The position numbers and the translations under genes were made by a program. Under the pieces are notes generated by a model, which ran no database searches, was not told where the DNA came from, and saw nothing but the letters and a program-made list of their open reading frames with translations. Shown here one piece after another: positions 27,368 through 35,546 of a DNA stretch of 64,000 nt; within the stretch, counting starts at the first letter, position 1; every line of letters begins with the position of its first letter. This DNA comes from Mycetocola saprophilus (GTDB taxonomy: Bacteria; Actinomycetota; Actinomycetes; Actinomycetales; Microbacteriaceae): positions 372,001-436,000 of the forward strand of contig NZ_JOEC01000001.1 of assembly GCF_000718085.1 (NCBI RefSeq), written 5' to 3'.

Positions 27368-27577
27368 ATGGCAACCACCGAGTACCGCGTCACCGGAATG
27401 ACCTGCGGACACTGTGAGTCTTCGGTTCGCGAAGAGATTGAGCAGATCGCCGGTGTCGAGGACATTCGCGTGAGTGTGCAGACCGGCGAACTGGTCATCA
27501 CCTCCGCCGCCGAGCTCGACGATGCCGCCGTGCTGGCAGCCGTCACCGAGGCGGGCTACTCCGCCGTCCGGGCCTAG
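27368..27577 (+). CDS. copZ: copper chaperone CopZ
   Basis: A 69-residue heavy-metal-associated domain with the Cu(I) motif GMTCGHC at residues 10-16. ATG 27368 follows GAGAGGAGAAA at good spacing. It is the first gene behind the two CsoR operators and should hand Cu(I) to the CopA exporter or to CsoR. It overlaps no neighbour; copA follows after 69 bases containing a hairpin. Confidence 0.94.
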   Translation: MATTEYRVTGMTCGHCESSVREEIEQIAGVEDIRVSVQTGELVITSAAELDDAAVLAAVTEAGYSAVRA

Positions 27578-27605
27578 GCCCCACCCCACCTCACGCCGTT
27601 GCATG

Positions 27606-27631
27606 CCGGTCCCTCCCACAGGAGGGACCGG
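27606..27631 (+). other. perfect 11-bp intercistronic hairpin between copZ and copA
   Basis: CCGGTCCCTCC (27606-27616) pairs with GGAGGGACCGG (27621-27631) around CACA. It is followed by AAAAAGGAAGAG, which is the copA ribosome-binding site, and not by a U-run. It more likely sets the copZ:copA ratio by protecting copZ mRNA ends than by terminating. Confidence 0.65.
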
Positions 27632-27646
27632 AAAAAGGAAGAGAAG

Positions 27647-29911
27647 ATGAGTACCTCAACACCCGTGGCCGGTGGCCCCCACATCGAACTGGAAATCGGC
27701 GGGATGACCTGCGCATCCTGTGCGATGCGGATCGAGAAAAAACTCAATAAACTCGACGGCGTCGATGCCACGGTGAACTACGCCACCGAGAAGGCCCGGG
27801 TCGCGATCCCCGAGGGATACGATCCCGCCCTGCTGATCGCCGAGGTCGAGAAGGCTGGCTATGCGGCCACCCTGCCCGCGCCGGTGAAGCCCAGGGATGT
27901 CGCGGACCCGAACGCCGAGGACGCCGATCCCGAACTGATTGCGCTGCGTCAGCGCCTGATCGGGTCGATCGTGCTGAGCGTCCCGGTCATCCTGATGGCG
28001 ATGATCCCCGCCCTCCAATTCACCTACTGGCAGTGGGCGTCCCTCGCGCTCGCCGCTCCGGTGATTATCTGGGGTGCCTGGCCCTTCCACCGTGCCGCCT
28101 GGGTCAACCTCAAGCACGGCGCGGCCACGATGGACACCCTGATTTCGATGGGCACCGGTGCCGCCCTGCTGTGGTCGATCTATGCGCTGTTCTGGGGCAC
28201 CGCGGGCATGCCTGGGATGACCCACCCGTTCGAATTCACCATCGGCCCCTCCGATGGGGCCTCCAATATCTACCTCGAGGTGGGTGCCGGGGTCACGATG
28301 TTCATCCTGGCCGGGCGCTACTTTGAGAAGCGCTCCAAGCGTCAGGCCGGTGCCGCACTGCGCGCGCTGATGGAACTCGGTGCCAAGGACGTGTCGGTGC
28401 TGCGCGGCGGCATCGAAACCAAGATCGACGTGGCCGAGCTGCGCGTCGGGGACGAATTCATCGTGCGTCCGGGGGAGAAGATCGCCACCGACGGCGTGGT
28501 GACCTCGGGCACCTCGGCGGTGGATGCGTCGATGCTCACCGGCGAATCCGTGCCCGTGGAGGTTGAACCCGGTGACGCCGTGACCGGCGCGACCGTCAAC
28601 GCCGGTGGACGCCTGGTTGTGCGCGCCACCCGGATCGGCTCGGACACCCAGCTTGCGCAGATGGCCAAGCTGGTGGAGGAAGCGCAGACCGGCAAGGCCG
28701 AAGTGCAGCGCCTGGCGGATAAGATCTCCGGGGTGTTTGTGCCGATCGTGATCGTAATTGCCCTGGTCACCCTGGCCGGCTGGCTGATCGCCGGATTCCC
28801 CGCGGCCGCCGCCTTCACCGCCGCCGTGGCCGTGCTGGTGATTGCCTGCCCGTGTGCGCTGGGCCTGGCGACCCCGACCGCGCTGCTGGTGGGAACCGGT
28901 CGCGGTGCCCAGATGGGCATCCTGATCAAAGGACCGGAGATTCTGGAATCCACCCGCCGGGTCGACACCGTGGTGCTGGATAAGACCGGCACCGTGACCA
29001 CGGGCAAGATGACCCTGGCTCAGGCGATCACCGAACCCGGCACCGAGCGCGGAGACCTGCTGCGCCTGGCCGGTGCGTTGGAGGATGCCTCCGAGCACCC
29101 GATCGCGCAGGCCATCGCCGCCGGTGCGACGGCCGAGAACATCGAGTTGCCCGCGGCCCGGGGATTCACCAACATCGAGGGCAAGGGTGTGCAGGGTGTG
29201 GTGGACGGTCATGCGGTTTTGGTGGGACGCGAGTCCCTGCTGGCCGAGTGGTCGATCACGCTGAGTGCTCGGGTTTCCGCCGCCAAGGTCGAGGCGGAGC
29301 AGGCCGGAAAGACCGTGGTGGCGGTGGCCTGGGATGGGCAGGCTCGCGGCATCCTGGTGGTTGCCGACGCGGTCAAGCCCACCAGCCGCGAGGCGATCAC
29401 CGCACTCAAGGCGCTCGGGCTGACCCCGATTCTGCTGACCGGAGACAATACCGCGGTGGCCCGGCGGATCGCCGCCGAGGTGGGCATCGAGACGGTGATC
29501 GCCGAGGTGCTGCCCGCGGATAAGGTGGCCGAGGTGATCCGGTTGCAGGAGTCCGGCCGGGTGGTCGCGATGGTGGGCGACGGCGTGAACGATGCGCCGG
29601 CGCTCGCCCAGGCCGACCTGGGCCTGGCGATGGGCACGGGAACCGATGTGGCCATCGAGGCGTCGGATATCACCCTGGTGCGCGGAGATCTGCGCGGCGT
29701 GGTGGATGCGATCCGGCTCTCCCGCAAAACCCTGGGCACCATCAAAACCAACCTGTTCTGGGCCTTCGCCTATAACGTGGCGGCGATTCCGGTGGCGGCG
29801 CTGGGCATGCTCAACCCGATGCTGGCGGGGGCCGCGATGGCCCTGTCGAGCGTGTTTGTGGTGGGGAACAGCCTGCGCCTGCGCGGATTCCGCAGCATCG
29901 TCAAAAACTAG
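27647..29911 (+). CDS. copA: copper-exporting P1B-type ATPase
   Basis: A 754-residue membrane pump. One N-terminal metal-binding domain carries GMTCASC (residues 19-25). The ion-path motif CPC is in the sixth helix ([11 protein letters not shown]). The phosphorylated Asp is in DKTGT, with TGES in the actuator domain and GDGVND in the hinge. The nucleotide-binding HP motif is in [10 protein letters not shown] 27647 follows AAGGAAGAG. With copZ and csoR it forms a copper-efflux locus. Confidence 0.95.
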   Translation: MSTSTPVAGGPHIELEIGGMTCASCAMRIEKKLNKLDGVDATVNYATEKARVAIPEGYDPALLIAEVEKAGYAATLPAPVKPRDVADPNAEDADPELIALRQRLIGSIVLSVPVILMAMIPALQFTYWQWASLALAAPVIIWGAWPFHRAAWVNLKHGAATMDTLISMGTGAALLWSIYALFWGTAGMPGMTHPFEFTIGPSDGASNIYLEVGAGVTMFILAGRYFEKRSKRQAGAALRALMELGAKDVSVLRGGIETKIDVAELRVGDEFIVRPGEKIATDGVVTSGTSAVDASMLTGESVPVEVEPGDAVTGATVNAGGRLVVRATRIGSDTQLAQMAKLVEEAQTGKAEVQRLADKISGVFVPIVIVIALVTLAGWLIAGFPAAAAFTAAVAVLVIACPCALGLATPTALLVGTGRGAQMGILIKGPEILESTRRVDTVVLDKTGTVTTGKMTLAQAITEPGTERGDLLRLAGALEDASEHPIAQAIAAGATAENIELPAARGFTNIEGKGVQGVVDGHAVLVGRESLLAEWSITLSARVSAAKVEAEQAGKTVVAVAWDGQARGILVVADAVKPTSREAITALKALGLTPILLTGDNTAVARRIAAEVGIETVIAEVLPADKVAEVIRLQESGRVVAMVGDGVNDAPALAQADLGLAMGTGTDVAIEASDITLVRGDLRGVVDAIRLSRKTLGTIKTNLFWAFAYNVAAIPVAALGMLNPMLAGAAMALSSVFVVGNSLRLRGFRSIVKN

Positions 29912-30019
29912 TCCCCCGTGTGGGCCCGGAGTATCGGACCCACGTCGCCGCCGAGGTGCGGTGCCCGATATCCTGGATGCAGCAGTCTCGGCCCCGGCCG
30001 AACGATCAAAGGAGCCAGC

Positions 30020-30433
30020 ATGGCGACCACCGCAGCCCACAGCACCAACCCCGGTGTCGACACCGCCGCGAACGCCGCGGCCGTGGTTGAGTCCGTCGAG
30101 TCGGCGGTCGAGGGTCACTCGGGCGATTCCTGCGCCACCGAGGGGCACCACCACGGCTACATCAGCGATAAGACCGGCTACCAGAAGCGGATGCGTCGGA
30201 TCGAGGGGCAGGCGCGTGGGATCTCCAAGATGATCGACGACGAGAAGTACTGCATCGACATTCTCACCCAGATCAGTGCCCTGACCAGCGCGCTGGAATC
30301 GGTCGCGATTGGCCTGGTGGACGACCACCTCAAGCATTGCGTGATGGACGCCGCCCGTCTCGGTAACGCCGAGGAGGCCTCCGCCAAGCTCAAGGAAGCC
30401 ACCGACGCGATCGCGCGCCTGGTCCGCTCCTAG
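30020..30433 (+). CDS. csoR: copper-sensing repressor CsoR
   Basis: A 137-residue all-helical repressor. The Cu(I) ligands Cys-His-Cys are visible as EKYCIDIL, then His and Cys in DHLKHC. The DNA-contact basic stretch is QKRMRRIEGQARGI. An unusual N-terminal extension of about 50 residues ends in GHHHG and could add metal affinity. ATG 30020 follows AAAGGAGC. It lies 108 bases behind copA with no operator of its own in the gap. It should repress at 27297-27349 until Cu(I) binds. Confidence 0.92.
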   Translation: MATTAAHSTNPGVDTAANAAAVVESVESAVEGHSGDSCATEGHHHGYISDKTGYQKRMRRIEGQARGISKMIDDEKYCIDILTQISALTSALESVAIGLVDDHLKHCVMDAARLGNAEEASAKLKEATDAIARLVRS

Positions 30434-30451
30434 ACCGCCCACCTCCACCGC

Positions 30452-30477
30452 GGGCCGCACGGATTCCCGTGCGGCCC
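30452..30477 (+). terminator. intrinsic terminator behind csoR
   Basis: GGGCCGCACGG (30452-30462) and CCGTGCGGCCC (30467-30477) form a perfect 11-bp stem with loop ATTC, followed shortly by GTGTTTTA. It separates the copper locus from the convergent PIN-domain gene. Confidence 0.8.
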
Positions 30478-30485
30478 TCGGTGTT

Positions 30486-31079
30486 TTAGTCATTTTCGAA
30501 TGCCGCGAGGCGCAGCAGCTCCGCCGTATCGGTGAAGCCGTATCGACTCTCCAGGTGGCCAATTATCTGCTCCGAGGTGGTTTCTGGACCAAAGAGTCCG
30601 CTGCGCTGAGAAATCTCCTCGAGCGCCGATAGCGCCCTCAGCGGACTATCGCTCACGATGTCAAAAGCAAACTTGCGAGCCGATACCGGGGTGATGCTCA
30701 CCGGAAGCAGAGCTACGGGAAAATCCTTCAGATTATCGGTCACGATAAATCCTGCTCCGGCCACCTGCGCGGCGGCGACCACGTGCTCATCATCTCGATC
30801 CGGAAGTCCAAACGTTCCATCCAACGGCTCCCAGCCGTGAACGAGCGCTTCCGGGAAGACATGACGCATTCGATCCGTCAGACGCATCGCCGAAAGCTGG
30901 GCACGGATTGGAGTCAGGTGGCGTCTCTCGATAAGTTTCCGCGTCTCGCTTTCTTCAAGTTCATCAAGTACCGCTTCACTCCAGACGGGCCGAAAGCTTC
31001 CCTCGATGGCAAGAGAAAGGAAGAAGTCGCGCTGCAGGCTGGGCCAGAGAATATTGGTGTCAAGCAGCGCGGTGAACAT
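30486..31079 (-). CDS. PIN-domain protein, probable toxin
   Basis: A 197-residue protein with the PIN nuclease outline: ALLDTNILW with the first acidic residue at the N-terminus, an acidic SEAVLDELEE in the second position, and a late DRDDEHVVAAA plus VTDNLKDF. Such domains act as Mg2+-dependent RNases in VapC-like toxins. A C-terminal helical extension (after residue 140) goes beyond the roughly 130 residues of a minimal PIN domain. It follows the HTH gene by 14 bases on the same strand. Base composition is visibly less GC-rich than neighbours. Confidence 0.8.
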   Translation of the reverse strand: MFTALLDTNILWPSLQRDFFLSLAIEGSFRPVWSEAVLDELEESETRKLIERRHLTPIRAQLSAMRLTDRMRHVFPEALVHGWEPLDGTFGLPDRDDEHVVAAAQVAGAGFIVTDNLKDFPVALLPVSITPVSARKFAFDIVSDSPLRALSALEEISQRSGLFGPETTSEQIIGHLESRYGFTDTAELLRLAAFEND

Positions 31080-31093
31080 GTGTGGGCCCGACT

Positions 31094-31633
31094 TTAGGGC
31101 AGCTCGATGTCTTGCCGCCGGCGTTCCGATACAACCCGACGCGCCTTCTTTAGCTCGGCAAGGACTTCGTCGAGCGGGGTATCTTCATCGACGTCAGTTG
31201 AGAGTCTGGCCAGGGTTGCATACTGCTCCTCGCGGCGGTGCTTGCGATACTCCAGCACGTCAGTCAGTGTGACACGGCGGTGGGTGCCGACGCGCTCGAA
31301 CGGGATTCTTCCCTCGTCGAGCAGCTTGATGACCGTGGGACGGCTCACTCCCAGAAGATCAGCCGCCTGCTGTGTGGTGAGGGTTTTACCTCGGGGAGAA
31401 ACGGTGACCGAGAGGCCGCGTCGCATCGCATCGACCACCTGCACAAGCACGTGATAGATCACTGCGGGGAGTTCAACCTGATCATCAGTGGCATCGCCGG
31501 ACAACACATACCTGGGGGCGGTGTGACCGGACTGGACCTTCGAATGCGCGACGAAGAAATCGTGCACTCGTGCGATGCCGGGCTCGTCGGAAACATCGTA
31601 GGTTTCCGAGACGAGCGGTGTGTTGGGGGACAT
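31094..31633 (-). CDS. excisionase-type helix-turn-helix protein, probable antitoxin
   Basis: A 179-residue protein with a MerR/excisionase-like helix-turn-helix in the middle (LTTQQAADLLGVSRPTVIKLLDEGRIP, then RVGTHRRV). The charged C-terminal tail (about 140-179) probably contacts the PIN protein. ATG 31633 has AAGGAGG upstream. The promoter side carries AAGTG (31649-31653) and CACTT (31668-31672) as a possible autoregulatory dyad. Order antitoxin then toxin, the close spacing and lower GC suggest an acquired toxin-antitoxin pair. Confidence 0.78.
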   Translation of the reverse strand: MSPNTPLVSETYDVSDEPGIARVHDFFVAHSKVQSGHTAPRYVLSGDATDDQVELPAVIYHVLVQVVDAMRRGLSVTVSPRGKTLTTQQAADLLGVSRPTVIKLLDEGRIPFERVGTHRRVTLTDVLEYRKHRREEQYATLARLSTDVDEDTPLDEVLAELKKARRVVSERRRQDIELP

Positions 31634-31715
31634 GTCCTACCTCCTTACAAGTGCAAGAAACGTAACACACTTCGAATGTTTTGTTTAGGTTTTACTCCTG
31701 ACTCCCTGGTAGCGC

Positions 31716-32336
31716 TCAGCTCTGTGGGGCAAAGCTGGCCACAAAGTCGATGGCGCCGCCCAGGGCGGTGGCGAGGGGGGCGATGCTGTGTTGCGCCTGC
31801 GCCAGGAGCATGCCGCCCTGGAACGCGGCGAGCAGGATCGTGGCGAGGGTGGCCGGATCCGCGTCGGGGCGTAGGTCGCCGCGCTCGCGCATCGTGGTCA
31901 GGCCGGATTCGAAGACTGCGTGCCAGCGGTCAAACCCGGCGGTGACGTCCGCCGTGAGGTTCAGATCGGATTTGAGGACGTCGCCGGCGAGGGACCCGAA
32001 CCGGCAGCCGCCCTCCCAGGAGTTCGGGCGCTCGGTGTAAAACGCCGCCCAGGATCGCAGGGCCGCGATACTGTCGAGGTCGCCGTGGGCGGTGGTGTGG
32101 ATGAGCTCGATGACCTGATCCCCGCGCCGGGCGAGAATCGCGCGTACCAGGCTCTCCTTATCGGGGAAGTAGTGCGAGAGCTGGGATCCGCTGACCTTCG
32201 CCGCCGCGCGAATCTCGGGATTGGTTGCCCCCTGGACCCCGTGCGCGAGCATCAGGTCGGCCGCGGCATCCACGATCCGGTCGCGGGTTGCGCGGCCCTT
32301 GGCGGTGGCGGGCAGGAGCTCTTCGGCTGGGGTCAT
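31716..32336 (-). CDS. TetR family regulator of the adjacent epoxide-hydrolase-like gene
   Basis: A 206-residue regulator with helix-turn-helix NPEIRAAAKVSGSQLSHYFPDKESLV and a C-terminal domain containing a GCRFGSLAGD segment seen in the YxaF/LmrA-like group. It is divergent from the alpha/beta hydrolase gene, with two strong inverted repeats between them. ATG 32336. It probably represses itself and the hydrolase and is released by a small hydrophobic compound. Confidence 0.88.
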   Translation of the reverse strand: MTPAEELLPATAKGRATRDRIVDAAADLMLAHGVQGATNPEIRAAAKVSGSQLSHYFPDKESLVRAILARRGDQVIELIHTTAHGDLDSIAALRSWAAFYTERPNSWEGGCRFGSLAGDVLKSDLNLTADVTAGFDRWHAVFESGLTTMRERGDLRPDADPATLATILLAAFQGGMLLAQAQHSIAPLATALGGAIDFVASFAPQS

Positions 32337-32353
32337 ACGGTCAGCCTATCAGG

Positions 32354-32408
32354 GAATGGGCTTGACAGCCCATTCTTAACGGCACAAAATGGGCTAGCGA
32401 GCCCATTT
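32354..32408 (+). promoter_or_regulatory. promoter with two near-identical TetR operators
   Basis: GAATGGGCT-TGAC-AGCCCATTC (32354-32375) and AAATGGGCT-AGCG-AGCCCATTT (32387-32408) each have perfect 9-bp arms, 33 bp centre to centre. TTGACA (32362-32367) lies inside the first, and CAAAAT (32385-32390), 17 bases on, overlaps the second. Repressor on both would cover -35 and -10 of the hydrolase promoter. Confidence 0.85.
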
Positions 32409-32432
32409 GGGTTTCGCGTCGAAAGGACCCCC

Positions 32433-33509
32433 ATGAACACCTCCGCCCCCACACCCACCACGTCCGCCGCGCTTGACGACCTCTCGGCGCGGATCCGCGG
32501 CACTCGACTGATCGTCAACCCCTGGGTGGGGGATCCCGCACGCGGCATTCCCGGCGAGCGGTTTGCCCGCCTCCTGAGCACCTGGTCTGAGGACTTCGAT
32601 TGGCCCGCCCACGAGCGACGCATCCATGCCTATCCTTGGGAAACCGTGGGGGAGGGGGAGCGCGCGCTGCGGGTGATCCATCGGCGCTCGGCCACGCCGG
32701 ATGCCCCAACCGTGGTGCTCCTGCACGGCTGGCCGGACTCGGTGCTGCGCTTCGAGCGGGTGCTACCGCTGCTGGAGGACGTCAATGTTGTCATCCCGGC
32801 GCTGCCCGGATTCCCGTTTGCCCCGCCGCTGGAAGGCGCTCCGGTTTCGACCGCCGATATTGCCGGGATGGTGGCCGAGGCAATGCGAGCGCTCGGCTAT
32901 TCGCGCTTTGTGATCTCGGCCGGGGACGTGGGCGGCACCGTGGCCGAGTTGCTGGCCGCGGCTCATCCCGAGCGCGTCTCGGCGCTGCATCTGACGAACC
33001 TGGCGGCGGCCAGGGTCGGAATGATCGACCCGACCACCGCGACTCCCGAGGAGCTGGCGTTTGCCGCCGCCGCGGGTGGCTGGCGGCAGGCGCACGGCGG
33101 GTTTGTGGCCGAGCAGGCGACCCGTCCCGGCACGGTGACCGCGATGCTGGGCGATTCTCCGGCGGCCCTGCTGGCCTGGATGGGAGAGAAGCTGATCGGC
33201 TGGGCCGGACCCGCCGACACTCTCAGTGACGGTGACCTGCTGACCTGGATCAGTGCCGCCTGGTTCACCGAGACCGCGGGCACCGCGCTCTCGACCTATT
33301 CCGTGCCCGTGGTGCTTCCCGCCCGGATCGAGACCCCGACGATCTACTCGGCCTTCGCCGAGGACTTCATGCCCGCCCCGCGCGCGTTTGTGGAGCGGTT
33401 TGTGAACCTGGCGGCGTTTATCGAGCACCCCACGGGTGGACACTTTGCCGCCTGGGAGGCACCCGCGGCATACGTGGAGGATCTGCGCCGGGCGCTCGCC
33501 CTGGGCTAG
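32433..33509 (+). CDS. alpha/beta hydrolase, epoxide hydrolase-like
   Basis: A 358-residue protein with an epoxide-hydrolase N-terminal region (about 1-80, with FDWPAHERRIHAYPWE) followed by the hydrolase fold. Catalytic elements are the oxyanion HGWPDS (about residue 97), a nucleophile elbow SAGDVGG with Asp rather than Ser, and the late His in TGGHFAAWE. An Asp nucleophile fits epoxide opening rather than ester cleavage. ATG 32433 follows GAAAGGA. The substrate is unknown. Confidence 0.85.
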   Translation: MNTSAPTPTTSAALDDLSARIRGTRLIVNPWVGDPARGIPGERFARLLSTWSEDFDWPAHERRIHAYPWETVGEGERALRVIHRRSATPDAPTVVLLHGWPDSVLRFERVLPLLEDVNVVIPALPGFPFAPPLEGAPVSTADIAGMVAEAMRALGYSRFVISAGDVGGTVAELLAAAHPERVSALHLTNLAAARVGMIDPTTATPEELAFAAAAGGWRQAHGGFVAEQATRPGTVTAMLGDSPAALLAWMGEKLIGWAGPADTLSDGDLLTWISAAWFTETAGTALSTYSVPVVLPARIETPTIYSAFAEDFMPAPRAFVERFVNLAAFIEHPTGGHFAAWEAPAAYVEDLRRALALG

Positions 33510-33613
33510 GCGGGCAGCGCGGGTCGGCGGCGGGCTCGATGGTGCAGGGCCGTGGCCGAACCTTGCCTCTGGACCCCGTGGCCGTGTGTTTTCGCCCGTC
33601 CGCGCCGACTCGA

Positions 33614-34252
33614 CTAACCGATCCGGCTCGCCCGCACCACCACGTCCCGTCGGTGGGCCGGTGCGTCGGCGTGGACCGAGGCGAGTTCGACCTCCTCCGC
33701 GGCCACGATGCTCCACTCATCGGCGGGAAGCAGCGCGATGATCCCCTCGATGGTCGCGGTGGCCTCGACCGGATGGGCGTTGGCGTCCGGGTGATTGCCG
33801 TGGTGTCCGGTGGCATGGCCGGCGATGAACAGGGTGCCACCCGGGGCAACCCACTCGGCGATCCGACGGTAGAAATCCAGCTGCGGCATCGCTGGGTGGG
33901 CAAAGTGGGTGCTCACCAGGTCGAACCCGGTTTCCGGCACCCAGGTGCCCAGGTCGGCCTCGATCCAGGTGGCCCGGTCCGCAACTCCGGCGGCGCGTGC
34001 CCGCTCGGCGGCCACCGCCAGGGCACCGGCCGAGATATCCGCCCCGGTGACCCGCCATCCGTGCTCGGCCAGCCAGAGCGCCTCGGCACCGGTGCCGCAG
34101 CCCGCTTCCAGGGCGGTGCCCGGCGCGAGGTCGCTCAGAAAGGTCTCGAGGTGCGGGTGGGGCGGGGTTCGGTGGCTGCCGCGCAGGATCGACTCATCCC
34201 AGTGCTGCTCCCAGTAGGCGCGGTCGAAGGTGTGGTGAGAGGACGTGGTCAT
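33614..34252 (-). CDS. class I SAM-dependent methyltransferase
   Basis: A 212-residue cytoplasmic enzyme. Motif I is LEAGCGTGAEALWLAEHG (about residues 48-65), the acidic ribose-binding residue lies in VTGADIS, and FDLVSTHFAH is the post-II strand. The substrate-facing region holds a His-rich loop GHATGHHGNH. ATG 34252 has AAAGG on the minus strand upstream. It resembles the thiopurine/tellurite-type methyltransferase group, but the substrate is not identifiable. Confidence 0.8.
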   Translation of the reverse strand: MTTSSHHTFDRAYWEQHWDESILRGSHRTPPHPHLETFLSDLAPGTALEAGCGTGAEALWLAEHGWRVTGADISAGALAVAAERARAAGVADRATWIEADLGTWVPETGFDLVSTHFAHPAMPQLDFYRRIAEWVAPGGTLFIAGHATGHHGNHPDANAHPVEATATIEGIIALLPADEWSIVAAEEVELASVHADAPAHRRDVVVRASRIG

Positions 34253-34328
34253 GGGAGGCCTTTCGATGGGGATATCCCAGTCTGCGCCGCGCCCGGTGAG
34301 ACCTGCAATATCTTTTGCCAAATGGAAA

Positions 34329-34356
34329 ACGGCCCCTTCCCGCGGGAAGGGGCCGT
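34329..34356 (-). terminator. strong terminator for the SGNH hydrolase operon
   Basis: ACGGCCCCTTCCC (34329-34341) pairs with GGGAAGGGGCCGT (34344-34356). On the minus strand the stem is followed by TTTTCCATTT. It sits 11 bases past the SGNH hydrolase stop. Confidence 0.85.
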
Positions 34357-34366
34357 CGGCCGAAAA

Positions 34367-35539
34367 TCAGAGGGACCAGGTAGCGGTTCCCTCACCCAGC
34401 GCGATTCGGGCGAAACGCTCGCCCATGATCTGGTGGGACTCGGCACCCGGGTGCAGGGCGTCGGGCAGCGGGTGGGTTTCGGTGTCCGCCTCGCCATAGA
34501 GCTCCTGGCCATCCAGATAGAACAGGTTCGGATCGGTGGCGCGGCGCTCGGTGATGATGCGCTCAAGCTCGGCGCGAATCACGCGCAGGGTCAGCTTGCC
34601 GGCCTTGACCTCATCGGGGTTGCCGGTCGCGATAAAGCGCAGCTGCCCCGTGACCAGTGCCTCCAGATCAAACATGCCGGGGCCCGGGGTGTCCTCGTGG
34701 ATGCCGCAGTAGATCGGGGCGATCACCAGCAGCGGGGTGTCCGGGTGACCCTCCCGGATCGTGTCAAGGAAGCCGTGCACGGCCGGGCCGAATGCGCGCA
34801 CCCGCATCAGATCGAGATTGGTGAGGTTGATCCCGAGCTTGAGGCTGATCAGGTCGGCGGGGGTATCCCGAATCGTTCGGGCGGTGAAGGGATCCAGCAG
34901 GGCGCTGCCGCCAAAGCCCAGGTTCACCAGCTCCAGATCCGCGCCGCGGGCGGCCACCACGGGCCAGATGCCGGTGGGCCGCACCGCGTTGGAGCCGTGG
35001 CTGATCGAGGAACCGTGATGCACCCACACCGGGCGCGCATCCGCGGCAATCGGGGTGACTGGGGCGTCGGTGCGCAGTGCGGCAATCGCGATCTGCTCGT
35101 TGTGCGGCAGCCAGATCTCCACGAGTTTTGACACGCCAGACAGCCCCTCGAAGCGCAGCGTGGCGACCGGACCCACCTCGGTGGTGGGCGCGCCGGTGGC
35201 CATATCGATCGTGGTGGTGGACCCGCCCGAGGTGACCACCTGGGTGATCCGCTCGCCGTCGATCGTGAGCTCCACGATCCCGTCCGGGCGTGCGGGCACG
35301 CCGCTATAGGTGGTACGCGAGCGGAACAGGTCCAGCTCGATCACGGTGGCGGCGCTGAAAAATGCCAGCCGCACACCCGAGGGCTGCGCCTCAACCATGC
35401 TCAGCTGCGGATCGGTGTTCTGCGCGCGAGCCCAGGCGGGCAGGCGGTGCGGCAGCAGTCCGTGTTCGGTGGATTCGAGCTCGGCGGCCCCGCGGATGAG
35501 GGTATCGTTCAGCGGCACGGGGAGGAGTCTGGTTTTCAT
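34367..35539 (-). CDS. SGNH/GDSL-type hydrolase
   Basis: A 390-residue protein with an N-terminal beta-sandwich-like region (about 1-165) and a C-terminal SGNH fold. Block I is HHGSSISHGSN with the nucleophilic Ser, block II the Gly in LGFGGSALLD, block III the Asn in KLGINLTN, and block V DALHPGAESH with Asp-His. There is no signal peptide. It may deacylate or deacetylate a sugar or lipid ester. It is the last gene of a minus-strand operon, seven bases behind the AI-2E-type permease gene. Confidence 0.82.
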   Translation of the reverse strand: MKTRLLPVPLNDTLIRGAAELESTEHGLLPHRLPAWARAQNTDPQLSMVEAQPSGVRLAFFSAATVIELDLFRSRTTYSGVPARPDGIVELTIDGERITQVVTSGGSTTTIDMATGAPTTEVGPVATLRFEGLSGVSKLVEIWLPHNEQIAIAALRTDAPVTPIAADARPVWVHHGSSISHGSNAVRPTGIWPVVAARGADLELVNLGFGGSALLDPFTARTIRDTPADLISLKLGINLTNLDLMRVRAFGPAVHGFLDTIREGHPDTPLLVIAPIYCGIHEDTPGPGMFDLEALVTGQLRFIATGNPDEVKAGKLTLRVIRAELERIITERRATDPNLFYLDGQELYGEADTETHPLPDALHPGAESHQIMGERFARIALGEGTATWSL

Positions 35540-35546
35540 GATGTGA

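Noticed and set aside
27656..30562. Very long open frame antisense to copA-csoR (over 900 codons)
   Set aside because: It mirrors the GC3 bias of the sense genes, gives a Gly/His/Arg-rich product without any domain, and has no ribosome-binding site.
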